This document shows positions 46,501 to 55,800 of a DNA stretch of 64,000 nt, in pieces (the stretch's first letter is position 1; every line of letters starts with the position of its first letter). The notes beneath the pieces are model-generated. The model was not told the DNA's origin, did not search any database, and saw nothing but the letters and a program-made list of their open reading frames with translations. Origin of the DNA: Yponomeuta sedellus (taxonomy: Eukaryota > Arthropoda > Insecta > Lepidoptera > Yponomeutidae); the NCBI GenBank assembly GCA_934045075.1, contig OW203721.1, positions 16,772,678-16,836,677 of the forward strand. Direction: 5' to 3'. Both the position numbers and the translations under genes were made by a program.

Positions 46501-49500
46501 TGAATGAAACTTTACAATAATAGCTTATACATCAGAATAAAACATAGGCTTCGATTTATAAAAATATAGTGTGAATTGTCCAAAATATGACGATAACGGC
46601 TCAGTAAGAAGGAAAAGATCTACCATCTGCGAGCTATTACGCAGACGAAGTCGCGGGTATCAGCTAGTAATATTATAAAAAGCTGTTGTTTTCTATAATA
46701 TACAAAAATAAAATAAAATAAACATATTTAGAATTGTATGATATTATGAGACATTTCTTACCGTAAAACGTCATTATACGCGTAGATAGAATACCCAGCC
46801 GATATGATAAATCCTCCACCGATTTGCGAGGAAATCATAGCTTGAGTGAAGGCTCCATGCCAGAGGTACGGCTGCAGACAATTGACCCAATCCTCGGCTT
46901 GGACTATAGAACTTAAGGCTGCATTTTGGCTGATGCATGCGGACACAACTATACATAGGATCAGAACCAATGGAGTGAGACTGTAGAATGAGCGTTTCAT
47001 AAACTTCACCGGGTTGTAAAGCCTGCAAGAGAAAGTGTGGTGTTCATTTGTGCTAACAAAAATAGTTAAGGAGCTTCGGGGTGCTAACTAGCGCCACCAG
47101 TGGAATAAAAATCATAACATGACGTTTTTGCCAAAAAATAAACAACAAAAATTTTAATATCTTTGATAACTATTTTTATAACATATTTGCTCGTAAAGTG
47201 GTTGTAATTACACCAATTTCAATATCGTAATGTATCTCATTAAAAAAATACCAATAAAAAAGGTACTAAAAGATAATTGCGATACATACCTATTAATACT
47301 TGTGAATACTCACATGCCAATTTCAGTATTTTATCGTTCCTTTTACCTACATGTACCTACCTGCTACATAATTATTTTAGAGTTTCTACTGCTTTATGGT
47401 TTTGAAGTCGGTTTCGGTCGACAAAATAAGTAAAAAAAAAACCTTCACAAAAAAGTAACCAAAAGTAACCTTTTGTGTCCTGTAACCTCAAAGGAACCTG
47501 ATTTAGTTAAAAATCACCTAAAAGGTTACAAAAGTAACCTTCTGGCAACGCTGGTCTAAAGATGAACGATACTTTTAAAAATCTTAGCAAAGAGGTTTTA
47601 TGTCAAGAAAGTGGTCAATATTTTATGAATAAAAAAATTAAATTAACTTTGGGAAATAAAATATAACAAATAAACATTTAATTCTTTAATTTAATTAATT
47701 TTGACAATAAATTACAACCATTTATCTGTAACAAAAACACAAAAATATTAATTTACTTTATTAGATACTGGCTGTTTTTGTACCTTTGCCTAAAAAAAAA
47801 GTTGATGCGCGCGCATCGCTTATTTGTGGACAAGTAAAAATAAATCCGCGCGCTTTTTCGTTTCGATGTATTGTTTTTATTTGAAAATGTCGTCAAGTAG
47901 TGATGATAACAAAGTCAGAGTTTTATTAATTTCCTCGTAAATATGTTATAAAACGTCGTATGACATACGTGCGCTTTGAAAATTACAGCCTCTGCTTCCT
48001 TATAGCCCTCGCCGATGGCTCGGGCTAGTAATATCGCCTCGGCTTTAATTTTCAACTTACCGCACTTATATCATAATGTACTATTAGAACATGTACGGGC
48101 CAAACCGCACATTTAGCATTTTACTCGTATATCCAGTACTCTATCAGCCGCCTCGGCGAGCACTCGTTTATGAAATATCTATCAAGCAATAGCAAATCAG
48201 ACTTTACATCATAATCATCATACAGCAGAGTAGGGCATCAGTGACCTTCATAAAACCCGCCTCTGCTCGTACAGAACATAATATAGCCTAGAACGTAAAA
48301 TCAACATCCTAGGACATCAATCGATTCCCGCTGAAACGGCCGTTTTAGACGGAAACCAATTAAAGTCCTAGATTGTTGATCCTAGGTTCTACACTGTAGG
48401 TTCTAACAAATAGTTGTCTTGTCACAGGTGTTAAGATTTCTCATGTTCACCTTTAATATAAACGTATTATAAAACAAGTCAGGATTAACAAGTGGCGCTA
48501 GTTAGCACCCCGAACCGACTTAACGATATTTTCGGGGATCAAATGCTATTTAATAACGAAGTTATCTGTGAATGTTTAGACTTTGTAATGCCTTTTTATA
48601 GGCGCTCGTGGCCTAGTGAAGCGCTCGAGGCCTAGTAGAAGCTCTCGTGGCCTAGTCGAACCGAGTGATTGGTATCAATCATTCGAGATAAGCAACAACA
48701 GACGCGGTCAGGTGCAGGATGGGTGACCGTCCCCTGAAAACCGCTAGTGGCATTTTTCCGAGCGCTTCCGTGCTTTGCAAGGCACTTTAAGCCATTGGTG
48801 CCGGCTGTCATGTAATGGCAGTCCTTAAGCCATGTCAGAGGCCTTATGAGCGGCTTGACAACTTCTGACAGTAAGACCTGCTATTGTCTTACAATCCTCC
48901 ACCAACCCGGACTTGGCCCCCGTGGTGGAGAATGGCCTAACCTTTCTGCGATGCAGGAAGAGAACCATGCCCCAGCCGTGGGGACATACAAGAGTTGCTA
49001 TCTATCTATGTATCTAATGCCTTTTTATATGGTACAAATTATTGTATTAGAGACAAATTTTATAACTTCATAATATGCTTTACGACACTGTATAAAATAC
49101 CAGGATGCAATATTTTAGTGTACATAGAACGTAGGAGTAAAAATGGTAAAAGAAACTTCGACAGTCGGGGCCTAATAAAAGGGATGTATTTGGGCTACAT
49201 CCAGTTCGGAGCCCCAAAAAATAGTCCTTACATGAAAGGGAAGAGCATCCAAAATGCAACAACGAGCACGCCCAGAGACACGTAGTTTTCAGGATCCTCG
49301 TTAGCCGTTAACAAATTCGGCTCTCTGAAAGGAATGTTAATTTGAGCCAATTAGTGACAGCCATTCATCTCGGGACAGACGTACTCGACAAGGGGGATAC
49401 GTACCTATAGCAAGCAGCTGAGTTTGTTAAACATCTCTGGAAAAATGAAATTCTAAATTAATTTTCTATTTTTATGTGAAGCCCAAGTCGGGTCGGAGGC

Positions 49501-52500
49501 ATGTTGTTTTGACGTCAGAGAAATGTAGGTAAACTGAATTTCTATTCTTTGTTTTGTGTTTATCCTCAGGCACGCGATGTATGATCCTTGGTTAGCATAA
49601 ACTTATTACAGTCTACGCATTTTGAACCACACTGTATATTTAGTTCTATATGCGTGGTCTGTAGGGACATATCCTACTAATATTACACCTACACGTGAAA
49701 GTTTGATGACGTTTGGATGTTTGTTACTGAATCCCGCAGTTACATAAAATTTGGCACACAGATAGACAAAGATCTGAATTGAGACATAGGATAGGTACTT
49801 GATATGCGTTCCCGTGGGATACTAGTTTAGTGGTATCGTAAACTTTTGCAAGTCAAACTCTATTAAGATATTTATTTATTTCGTTGCCATGGTGACAAGA
49901 ATCGTAAAAGCGGATTCATTGGTGGTGCGAAGTTCGCCGGGTCAGCCAGTTTATATATACTTAAACAAATATTAACATGATCGTTTCTGCATTGTGGGAT
50001 TAAGCTCGGGTTGATATAGACAATTAATTGCAATAAGACCACAGGGTTACTATGTCCTAGGTATTTCAGTGATTAAATAATTTTCTGGTGAAGGAACTTG
50101 CCTAGTTACCTTATGCACTCAAAAGTAATAAATAAGTAGGTAATAAGCACTAGATACAATCTATCACAAATTCACCAATGTATGTAACTTCATTGGTACA
50201 TGTATCGGGGTTCGAACCCACGTTCTCCTGAATGTGAGGCAAGTATTCTATCGAGCGCGCTACCATCGCCACCTCGGTTATAAATATATTCAGTGCCTTC
50301 TGGGCAAACTCGGCTCGATAATACAAAAAAAACAAAGCGCTGTTCACCCTGAGTGGAACTATTTTTAGCTATCACAATGAGTATGGAAATGCGAAGATTA
50401 CTTCATATAAATGCCTATAATATTAACAGGTTTGCATAGAATAGAAAACCACCTTGAATATTTTAAACCAGTGCCAATGTACCTATCCAAAAGATGCAGC
50501 CTTGGAAATCTTCCACAAACGTCACCTACAGCTTGGCATTGAATTTTACCTACTTAAAATTCAATGAGCTTAGTATTTAGGTATAGCCTACCTTACTTTT
50601 AGATGTGCTTAGGTAATATTAGTTATCTAACATACAATTCTTTTTAATGCACTAACCTGTGCTAAGCACAATTTTAAAAACCTATTTAGAGGCTAAAAAA
50701 TCCAGACTCGAACCCGCGACCTCTGGCTAACCGTGCCAGCCGTGGTTCGAGTCCCGGCATGGGTGGAATTTTTATCCTCTAAATAGGTTTTTAAAATACA
50801 CAACTAGTGAATCTTTGAAATGGAATGGAGTAATTAAATACATCTGGAAGTTTGGTACTCTGTAGATCGTGGTTAAAATCGTAACACTACATTGGACAAA
50901 TGACATGGTAACTTTAAACGATAACAGATCTACCATACCTACTTATAGCAAACGCACTGTATACTTATATCGCCACTAGAGCACTGATATTCTTCTTCAA
51001 GCTATATTAGCTTCTTCTTCAAGCTAAATAGCCCTCCCCTAATGAGCGCAAGGTTGTGCCATCATTGGGGGGTAATGGCCATAATCCCCACGATGGGCAT
51101 GCGGGTTGGGGATAGAGCACGGATACGTGCGATTAATTTATATAGTAGCGATTTGAGTAAATACACTAAATAACGCTACTAACTAGAGCACGCATAGAGC
51201 ACTACAGTACGTGCCCTAGTTACTTAGTGTTAGTAGTTTCTTTTATATCTAAATTAGTGTCTTTTATGTGGGCCAGGCTGACTAAGCTGACAGCATGGTC
51301 CCAGGCACTGCAGCGACCGAGTACGCATTCCCTTCACTCATCTTGTGTGAGTAAAGGTGCCTGCTATCGTATCTCGTGGCGCAGATTCTAAGGGCAAAAA
51401 GTCAAGGCATGTCGAGGTTGATCTGCTATCAATAGTATGTACAGTAGCATCCGTGAACACTCAGACAGGCTTGGACCTTTTAAAAATATTTAGATTTATT
51501 GGCGCCCAGCACTACGTACCCAATCAACAAACTGCATATATCGCTCGTCACCCTGCTGAGAGTTGGTCAGCGTGTAGAAGAAGAAGGTCAAAGTCACCGC
51601 CAAGTAAACCACCGTGTTGATGGATGTGAGAAACGACACGAGCAGTTTCACGTAGCCAACACCTGAAAGCGGTTATATGTCAATTGTTGGGTCTACACAG
51701 GCCCCAACCATACTTCTTCTTCTTCTTCAGGCTATATTATGTAGTCCACTGCTGGACATAGCCCTCCCCTAATGAATAGTTTGTATGCTCTGGTTTGAAG
51801 ACAGGGCGCCATAGCGCCCTGTCTTCAACTCGCCGCATCCAGCATCTGCCGGCAGTTTTTCGCAGATCGTCATCCCACCTGGTCGGAGGGCGTCCTACAC
51901 TACGTATGCCGAGTTGCGGTCTCCACTCAAGAACACGTTTACTCCAACGGTTGTCGGTTCTTCGCGAGATATGGCAAGCCCAGCCCACTGCCACTTCAGC
52001 TCCAACCATACACTGAGCCCTAAAACCAAAAAACTTTCTGTCGGACACTGGTCTGCCTACCACTTTCGTCGTCTACCGCTGTAAGCGTCAGTCCAACAGT
52101 TCATCATTCATCCTGCCTCCTGAGCAAAGATGGTTGCAGCCCTCTTGACACCTTGGTCCGTGCTAATCTTTGTCCAGGCGGCAAATCGCAAACCGCGGTT
52201 GGTGTGAAGTGAAAGAGCTCGATGAGAATGAAAGATTTTGGACTACTGGCGAGTTACGTTTTGTTATATTAAAGTAAAAATTTTTGGAAATAGGTAAATA
52301 AATTATTTATTTGTTTGTATACAAATAAATAAACGTTGAGTAGGCCAGTTAGAACTATGGAAAGTGCGAATGTCTCTCTAGTAGGTACAGTCGATAATAC
52401 AGACAGATAGTTGCAAGCTCGTCATAATCTGCAAATTGCAATCTAGTTGAATGAACACGCTTAGAACTAGGATTAGCTCACGGCTCGCAGTCGAGTCGGT

Positions 52501-53484
52501 GCGCTGGAAGCATGCGCAACGGTTGCTAGTTGAGTTGTACGGTAGCGGCAAGCGCGCAGACTCAGCCCGCCCAGTCGGCTTTTTTACGATGACATTATGA
52601 AACATAGGTTACTGATATCGACAAACCTACTGATATCGACACACAAATCGGTGCTAAAAATTGATTGCGTAATTAGATCCATGTCGTAGCCGCAATAATG
52701 CGCTACGACCTTAATGCCATTTTCAACTGCCGTCTGGGCCCACATTTATAGGGTTCTAAGGACACCCTAGTCTGCACCCTATGCGAGCCAAACGGGATCC
52801 TGTTACTCTGGCTCCGCTGTTTGTCTGACCCCCCGCTAAAAACGGCTGATTTCCGCTAAAAACGGTAATCGATTTAAGTTGTAGTCTAATAAGGATATGT
52901 TCTATGTAGGTTCGTAAAATAGTTCTCACAGCTGTTAGGATTTCTCATGTTCACTTTTAGATAAAAACGTACCTATTATAAAACAAGTTATAATTTTTTT
53001 TCCACTAGTGACCACCCCGATGCGCCTTAATTGTTCTATCGTACAAACGGTTCAGGTACATTCAGACATCAAACTTGGTGTGACCATTTTGTTAAAATTC
53101 GTTAAGTAGGTATATAATATACTGTTACGAAAAATATACAAAAGTGCATAATTATGCTCATTCTTTTACTACAATAATTAAATTTTGTTACAATGAAGCT
53201 AATCTTTTTGAGATGCACGTAGTCGTGTAACTTTTCACCTTACCTTTGAAGAAGGGCACTGCCCTCCATGCTCCCGCCGTGTCCTGCTGGCTTAACTGCC
53301 CGACGGCGAGCTGCATGAGCGTGAGGGGCAGCCCTACCGTCACCATGGCAACGGAGTACGCCAGCAGGTAAGGTAGCGGTCCATAGCGGTAGGTTTCCCG
53401 TGGCACTCGCCAGGTGGCGTTAAGGCTCACAGCCATGGCGAGCGTGCACAAATGCGCGCGGGCTACCCGCCAGGTCAGCCATTT
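40093..53484 (-). CDS. Divergent SLC6 (neurotransmitter:sodium symporter family) transporter
   Basis: Exons, in order: 53244-53484, 51520-51662, 49232-49324, 46762-47022, 44374-44584, 42272-42485, 40844-41106, 40093-40566 (632 residues), possibly preceded by 54786-54974. The membrane segments follow the SLC6 order: TM1-2, TM3, TM4, TM5-6, TM7-8, TM9-10, TM11-12 and a long cytoplasmic tail. Landmarks are WRVP in TM1, GAWRAVPFFKG after TM2, SIYAYNDVLR after TM6, IYG followed by REDIEFLTG, and the tail motif KASFTPSRHWGP. SLC6 proteins are plasma-membrane cotransporters of amino acids, amines or osmolytes driven by Na+ (and Cl-). Here the TM1 sodium-site Asn is not conserved and the TM8 GLDS-type motif is absent or lies in an unrecognised exon, so substrate and coupling cannot be inferred. 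Most of extracellular loop 2 is missing between the exons ending at 51520 and starting at 49324, implying an undetected exon. Confidence 0.85.
40844..41106 (-). CDS. SLC6-like exon: TM11-TM12
   Basis: 263 nt (2 + 87 codons). It encodes WSTLREDIEFLTGRELCRYW, then TM11 (APGILVPLSTWW) and TM12 (LATMIVVVFAAWAVAHQC). REDIEFLTG matches the family's 'DIeFMlG' after TM10. Acceptor is atttatcgaag, donor gtgagt. Confidence 0.85.
42030..42166 (+). repeat. Lepidopteran repeat with (tctaa)n end
   Basis: Contains gaagagatcgcttttagcga, taagaccgcc and tgtgtacaataaagagttc, then (tctaa)4. Related pieces: 6160-6230, 30690-30785 and, reversed, 32083-32115. Confidence 0.55.
42272..42485 (-). CDS. SLC6-like exon: TM9-TM10
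   Basis: 214 nt (71 codons + 1), very GC- and Ala-rich: MTLLFPLYERLRRLMPLRWR, then two hydrophobic segments ending AAFAFIY. The final split Gly completes the family's 'FIYG'. The acceptor (gtccaccggcag) gives the right phase but leaves the TM8-9 junction about seven residues shorter than usual; the true start may differ. The donor gtgcct is weak but gives exact spacing to the REDIEF motif of the next exon. Confidence 0.72.
42527..43060. repeat. Interspersed repeat ('agggttccgtacc' family)
   Basis: Starts agggttccgtaggccgttcg and ends ccgacacgcacttggtcgg. It abuts the 5' edge of the TM9-10 exon of the transporter. Confidence 0.5.
43880..44165 (+). mobile_element. 5S-type SINE tail, 5' truncated
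   Basis: Contains cttccgtgcttcgcaaggca, ttaagccataggtgccggct and ccaacccggacttggccccc; the 5S-like head is missing. Confidence 0.55.
44374..44584 (-). CDS. SLC6-like exon: TM7-TM8
   Basis: 211 nt (1 + 70 codons), phase 0 exit. It encodes SALALAGTNVAASIGFVLFW (TM7), KEQGIFAVLAQAYRAAL, LPLAWPGTLAAMVFFSGIIT (TM8) and Met. The stretch around 'FAVLAQAYRAAL...P....WAVLFF' corresponds to the family's 'lAFi.YPeav..lP...fWailFF'. Acceptor is cttgttacag, donor gtgagc. Confidence 0.85.
44703..44985. repeat. Two foldback units in tandem
   Basis: Each unit (44703-44841 and 44849-44985) is an inverted repeat: gaacgggccatattttcact at left and its near complement ending atggcccgttcagaagccc at right. The units are near-duplicates of each other, 120 bp upstream of the TM7-8 exon of the transporter. 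Confidence 0.7.
45000..45125 (-). mobile_element. SINE head and body fragment, third family
   Basis: Minus-strand cttctcaatcgggacgtcgt and B box ggttcaaaccc, with the reverse of ttgccgttagggtgtggta downstream. Confidence 0.5.
46762..47022 (-). CDS. SLC6-like exon: TM5-TM6
   Basis: 261 nt (1 + 86 codons + 2). It encodes LYNPVKFMKRSFYSLTPLVL, DWVNCLQPYLWHGAFTQAM, SSQIGGGFIISAG and YSIYAYNDVLR. This matches the family pattern 'VW..A..Q..FSL....G....ASYN.......DAL' around the unwound TM6. Acceptor is tctcttgcag, donor gtaaga. Confidence 0.88.
47887..47940 (+). pseudogene. Remnant start of Crypton-like ORF, copy 2
   Basis: ATG followed by MSSSSDDNKVRVLLISS and a stop. Only the Ser-rich opening resembles copy 1; the rest of the recombinase is deleted. 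Confidence 0.35.
47960..48074 (+). repeat. Long hairpin at 3' end of Crypton-like copy 2
   Basis: Middle arms ttgaaaattacagcc (47976-47990) and ggctttaattttcaa (48041-48055) pair at 14 of 15 positions. The apical stem tagccc...gggcta surrounds gccgatggc. Structurally equivalent to 39048-39161. Confidence 0.78.
48602..49010 (+). mobile_element. 5S rRNA-derived SINE, long copy
   Basis: The 5' part reads aagcaacaacagacgcggtc, then caggatgggtgaccg, close to the 5S rRNA segment with the internal promoter ('GCGCGGT.AGTACTTGGATGGGTGACCGC'). The 3' part is the tail common in moth LINEs (ccaacccggacttggccccc, tggggacatac). The first 18-20 bp (gctcgtggcctagt-gaa) occur three times in tandem at 48602-48660. 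Confidence 0.65.
49232..49324 (-). CDS. SLC6-like exon: TM4
   Basis: 93 nt (1 + 30 codons + 2). It encodes PNLLTANEDPENYVSLG, then a hydrophobic helix ending WMLFPF. The 'at' overhang joins 'g' of the next exon as Met. Acceptor cctttcag is good. Its entry phase does not match the exit phase of the TM3 exon, so an exon for the rest of loop 2 should lie between 49.4 and 51.5 kb. Confidence 0.75.
50195..50285 (-). mobile_element. SINE head fragment, third family
   Basis: Minus-strand tRNA-like head gatggtagcgcgctcgatag with B box ggttcgaacccc and catgtaccaatga. Confidence 0.5.
50641..50798. repeat. Head-to-head SINE pair, imperfect
   Basis: Minus-oriented tail and head (50641-50740) run directly into a plus-oriented head and tail (50741-50798), with both tRNA-like heads truncated. 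Second such pair in the window. Confidence 0.72.
51010..51135 (-). mobile_element. RTE-like LINE tail fragment
   Basis: Shares tagccctcccctaatgagcg and the flanking cttcttcttcaagct motif with the copy at 51722-52010; 5' truncated and degraded. Confidence 0.45.
51520..51662 (-). CDS. SLC6-like exon: TM3
   Basis: 143 nt (2 + 47 codons). It encodes VGYVKLLVSFLTSINTVVYL, then a hydrophobic segment ending FFFYTLTNS, then YMQFVDW, where family members have TM3 and the start of extracellular loop 2. Acceptor is cgctttcag, donor gtacgt. Confidence 0.8.
51722..52010 (-). mobile_element. RTE-like LINE 3' fragment
   Basis: Minus-strand frame: HISRRTDNRWSKRVLEWRPQ, RSVGRPPTRWDDDLRKTAG, then WMRRVEDRALWR and LGEGYVQQWTT. 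It has a short extra segment (PVFKPEHTNYS) before LGEGY. It lies beside the TM3 exon of the transporter. Confidence 0.75.
52838..53033. mobile_element. Foldback MITE, copy 4 (half element)
   Basis: Only the right half is present: gctaaaaacgg, ttaggatttctcatgttcac, gataaaaacgta, and ends accaccccgatgcgcctta. It lies in the transporter intron. Confidence 0.55.
53244..53484 (-). CDS. SLC6-like exon: TM1-TM2
   Basis: 241 nt (80 codons + 1). It encodes KWLTWRVARAHLCTLAMAVS, NATWRVPRETYRYG, LLAYSVAMVTVGLPLTL, QLAVGQLSQQ and AWRAVPFFK. This aligns with the family motif 'GLGNVWRFPY...GIPLFFLEVALGQ...AWRKIPLFKG'. The canonical Gly-Asn pair before Val-Trp-Arg is replaced by Asn-Ala. Acceptor is gttgtgacag, donor gtaagg. 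Confidence 0.85.
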
Positions 53485-53794
53485 CTGTCACAACGCAGCA
53501 AAGGGTGATACGGTTTCCTATTAGATTGGTACCTACCCATTTGGTTCTCTATGGACCAGTTTCTAAATTAAGAATTTCGCTAAGTACCTAAATAGTTAAC
53601 TGTAGTGCTGGTTTTCCGAATTTTTCGGGAAAGAGCGTGACAGGACGTTATTTGAGTATTATATCTCTGGAATTCCTCTTGACACTACAGTCTATCGATA
53701 ATTTAAGTCTACTGATAGTTAACGATATAGGTAAGTATCGACCGACCGATCGATCACGAGCCCGGACCTTTGGTACCTTTGTTGGATGTAGCCT

Positions 53795-53900
53795 TACCGC
53801 AAGGCACGCTACATCTTTCAGTCCGGCCATCCTCATCCATGCGCTGTCAAAAATCTGCCACAGATCGTCGCTCCAGCAAGCTAGTGGGCATCCTACCTGC
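53795..53900 (-). mobile_element. LINE 3' fragment, degraded
   Basis: The minus strand shows CWSDDLWQIFDSAWMRMAGL, a decayed version of the RTE C-terminal 'RWSDDL...WMRMA' block. Confidence 0.45.
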
Positions 53901-54785
53901 CTTTGCCAGTTCTTACAATTTCTCGGTTCTTAAGCGCATATATAATTCTGCACTATTTCTGAATCGCTCAGTAGTCAATGCGCATAATTAGGTAGGCCCG
54001 GATAATTATGTGCGTGGTCTGCACTCTAGAACCTTTGTAAGCCATTGACTAGAGGCTCGTCGGCGGATGTGACCAGCCTTCTGTCATATCAACTTGCTAA
54101 GCTTACGAGTATAGGCATGTCAAATATTAACTAGTCTAGGCTTACGCATCGACGCATTGATTGTAAGAAATAACCGTACGTCTACAAAACCGTGACAAAC
54201 CAAAGCCATGATGTTTTATCAGGCCAAGCGTGTCAAATACATTAGGTTGTTGCACGCACGTAGGCTTAGCATCTATGTTCGGTTGGTTTTCTGTTGGTTT
54301 TGAACGGGAATGATAAGAACTTATTTTGCCGTTTTAAGCGTTGACACAATCAAAGTCAGCTTAATCCAAGTTTCCCTCTAAATTTTATACAGAGATGTCT
54401 TGTACTTGTACCTTTGACATACATACAAGTAATCCAACTGGATTTTGAAAAGTTAATCGTGATTCGTGATAATGAAGACGTCATCGAAGCGATTGCCTCA
54501 GTAACATCAACTAGTCATCACAACTTTGATCGTGTCAACACGGCATTCAACCAGCTTACGTTACAAACTATTCCGATTTATTCCTGCTTATGAAACAAAC
54601 TTCCACTTTGAACAATATAGTTTCAAAAATATCGTAAAAACAAATAATCTATGCAAACGGATACCATACTCTTAATATAAATAAAAAAATATTAAAACAT
54701 ACCTTCAAATCGTAAGACAGAAACATTATTATTTGAAGTTCTATTGTATCTTAAACTAAAAATAAACACAACCACGAAACTTCAC

Positions 54786-54974
54786 TGACGTTTTGAAAAC
54801 ACGGAAGAAAACTGAATTTTCGTCATAAGGCCCTAGGTTGAGCCCGCCGAAGTTTTGCAATGTGCCAGATAAAATCGGACGAGATAACGAGTCGCACGAT
54901 ATGATCTGTAACGGTGACAAAATCAATCTTGGGTTGTGGTTATCGATAGGTGCCATACTCAGAAGTGGACTCAT
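54786..54974 (-). CDS. Candidate N-terminal exon of the SLC6-like transporter
   Basis: 63 codons from ATG (MSPLLSMAPIDNHNP) to RVFKTS, ending in phase 0 at a gtgaag donor, the phase the TM1 exon needs. It would supply a cytoplasmic N-terminus of usual SLC6 length. The donor is weak and the frame also runs on to a stop at 54756, so an upstream ORF in a 5' UTR is an alternative. Confidence 0.35.
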
Positions 54975-55712
54975 GCACTAATGTTTGCCGAAGATAAGCC
55001 CTCTTGAATAGTCCATTGGGGTCAGTCAGCTCTATTTATTTTCTCTAAAGAATAGACATCCGGGTTGTATTCTTCATGCAGCGAATATTTTCCGTGACTT
55101 CAGAATGCAAAGAATGTTTCTTTATTTAATTTATTTACCCCAGAACGCTGTTATAATTTACAAACATTCACTTTACACTGATGAATATTGTGTGGCGAGC
55201 ACATGTCAACTCTGCACTATAGAATATAATAGAAATCGTTTATTACCAAAACATACAATTAAATAGAAATTAGTAACAAAGAATTAAAATTTTTTTTATA
55301 CTGCGTCTAAACATTTTGGTAATAGGGGAGAGCTCAGCTAACATGTCGGTAATCAGTTACTAACGCTGGTTTTCAGCACTCCCCAGCTCTATGGTTGCAA
55401 TCCCTCCGGATTTAGTGCTCTACATACTCCCGACATTCCTGCATCGCTTCTCTGCATCCGAAACTCGCGAAACGCTTCTCCGCAACTTTCCCGAACACGA
55501 GGTTCAGCAATGGATGAATGTTGACGAAAGAGATCTTCTATTGTTGGATAGAGAAATTATTGCATGACTGACAAAGCTGACGCCACCATATACCTACTTC
55601 CGAAGCATGTACTTGAAGCACAAACTGAATGCAACCAGTATCAGATTTTAACCCTCAAATAAGTGTGTGACCTAGCTTGTCGTAATTGTAAATGAAGATT
55701 TGTTAATTTCTT

Positions 55713-55800
55713 AGCAGTGGCTGGATGCGGATGGCCAAGGACAGATGGAAGTGGCATGCCTTGGGGGAGGCCTATGTCCAGCAGTCGACGAGAGTACAGT
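55713..55800 (+). mobile_element. LINE 3' fragment
   Basis: Encodes WMRMAKDRWKWHALGEAYVQ and QST, the terminal block of an RTE-like reverse transcriptase, then a (gatt)n-like tail. Confidence 0.55.

Larger units (their letters stand above)
47174..48085 (+). mobile_element. Crypton-like element derivative, copy 2, inside a foldback MITE
   Basis: Left end ttttataacatatttg then ctcgtaaagtg. A short ORF start at 47887 (MSSSSDDNKVRVL...) shares context tgaaaatgtcg with copy 1 but stops after 17 codons. The inverse arm aaatatgttataaaa follows near 47938, then cgtcgtatgaca and a hairpin at 47960-48074. The insertion may extend to about 48290. It interrupts the foldback repeat that starts at 47067 and resumes near 48290. 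Confidence 0.55.
47067..48533. mobile_element. Foldback MITE, copy 3, split by Crypton-like copy 2
   Basis: The left end ttaaggagcttcggggtgc (47067) runs to about 47173. The right half resumes near 48290 with gaaacggccgttttag and ends gttagcaccccgaaccgac at about 48525. Confidence 0.6.
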
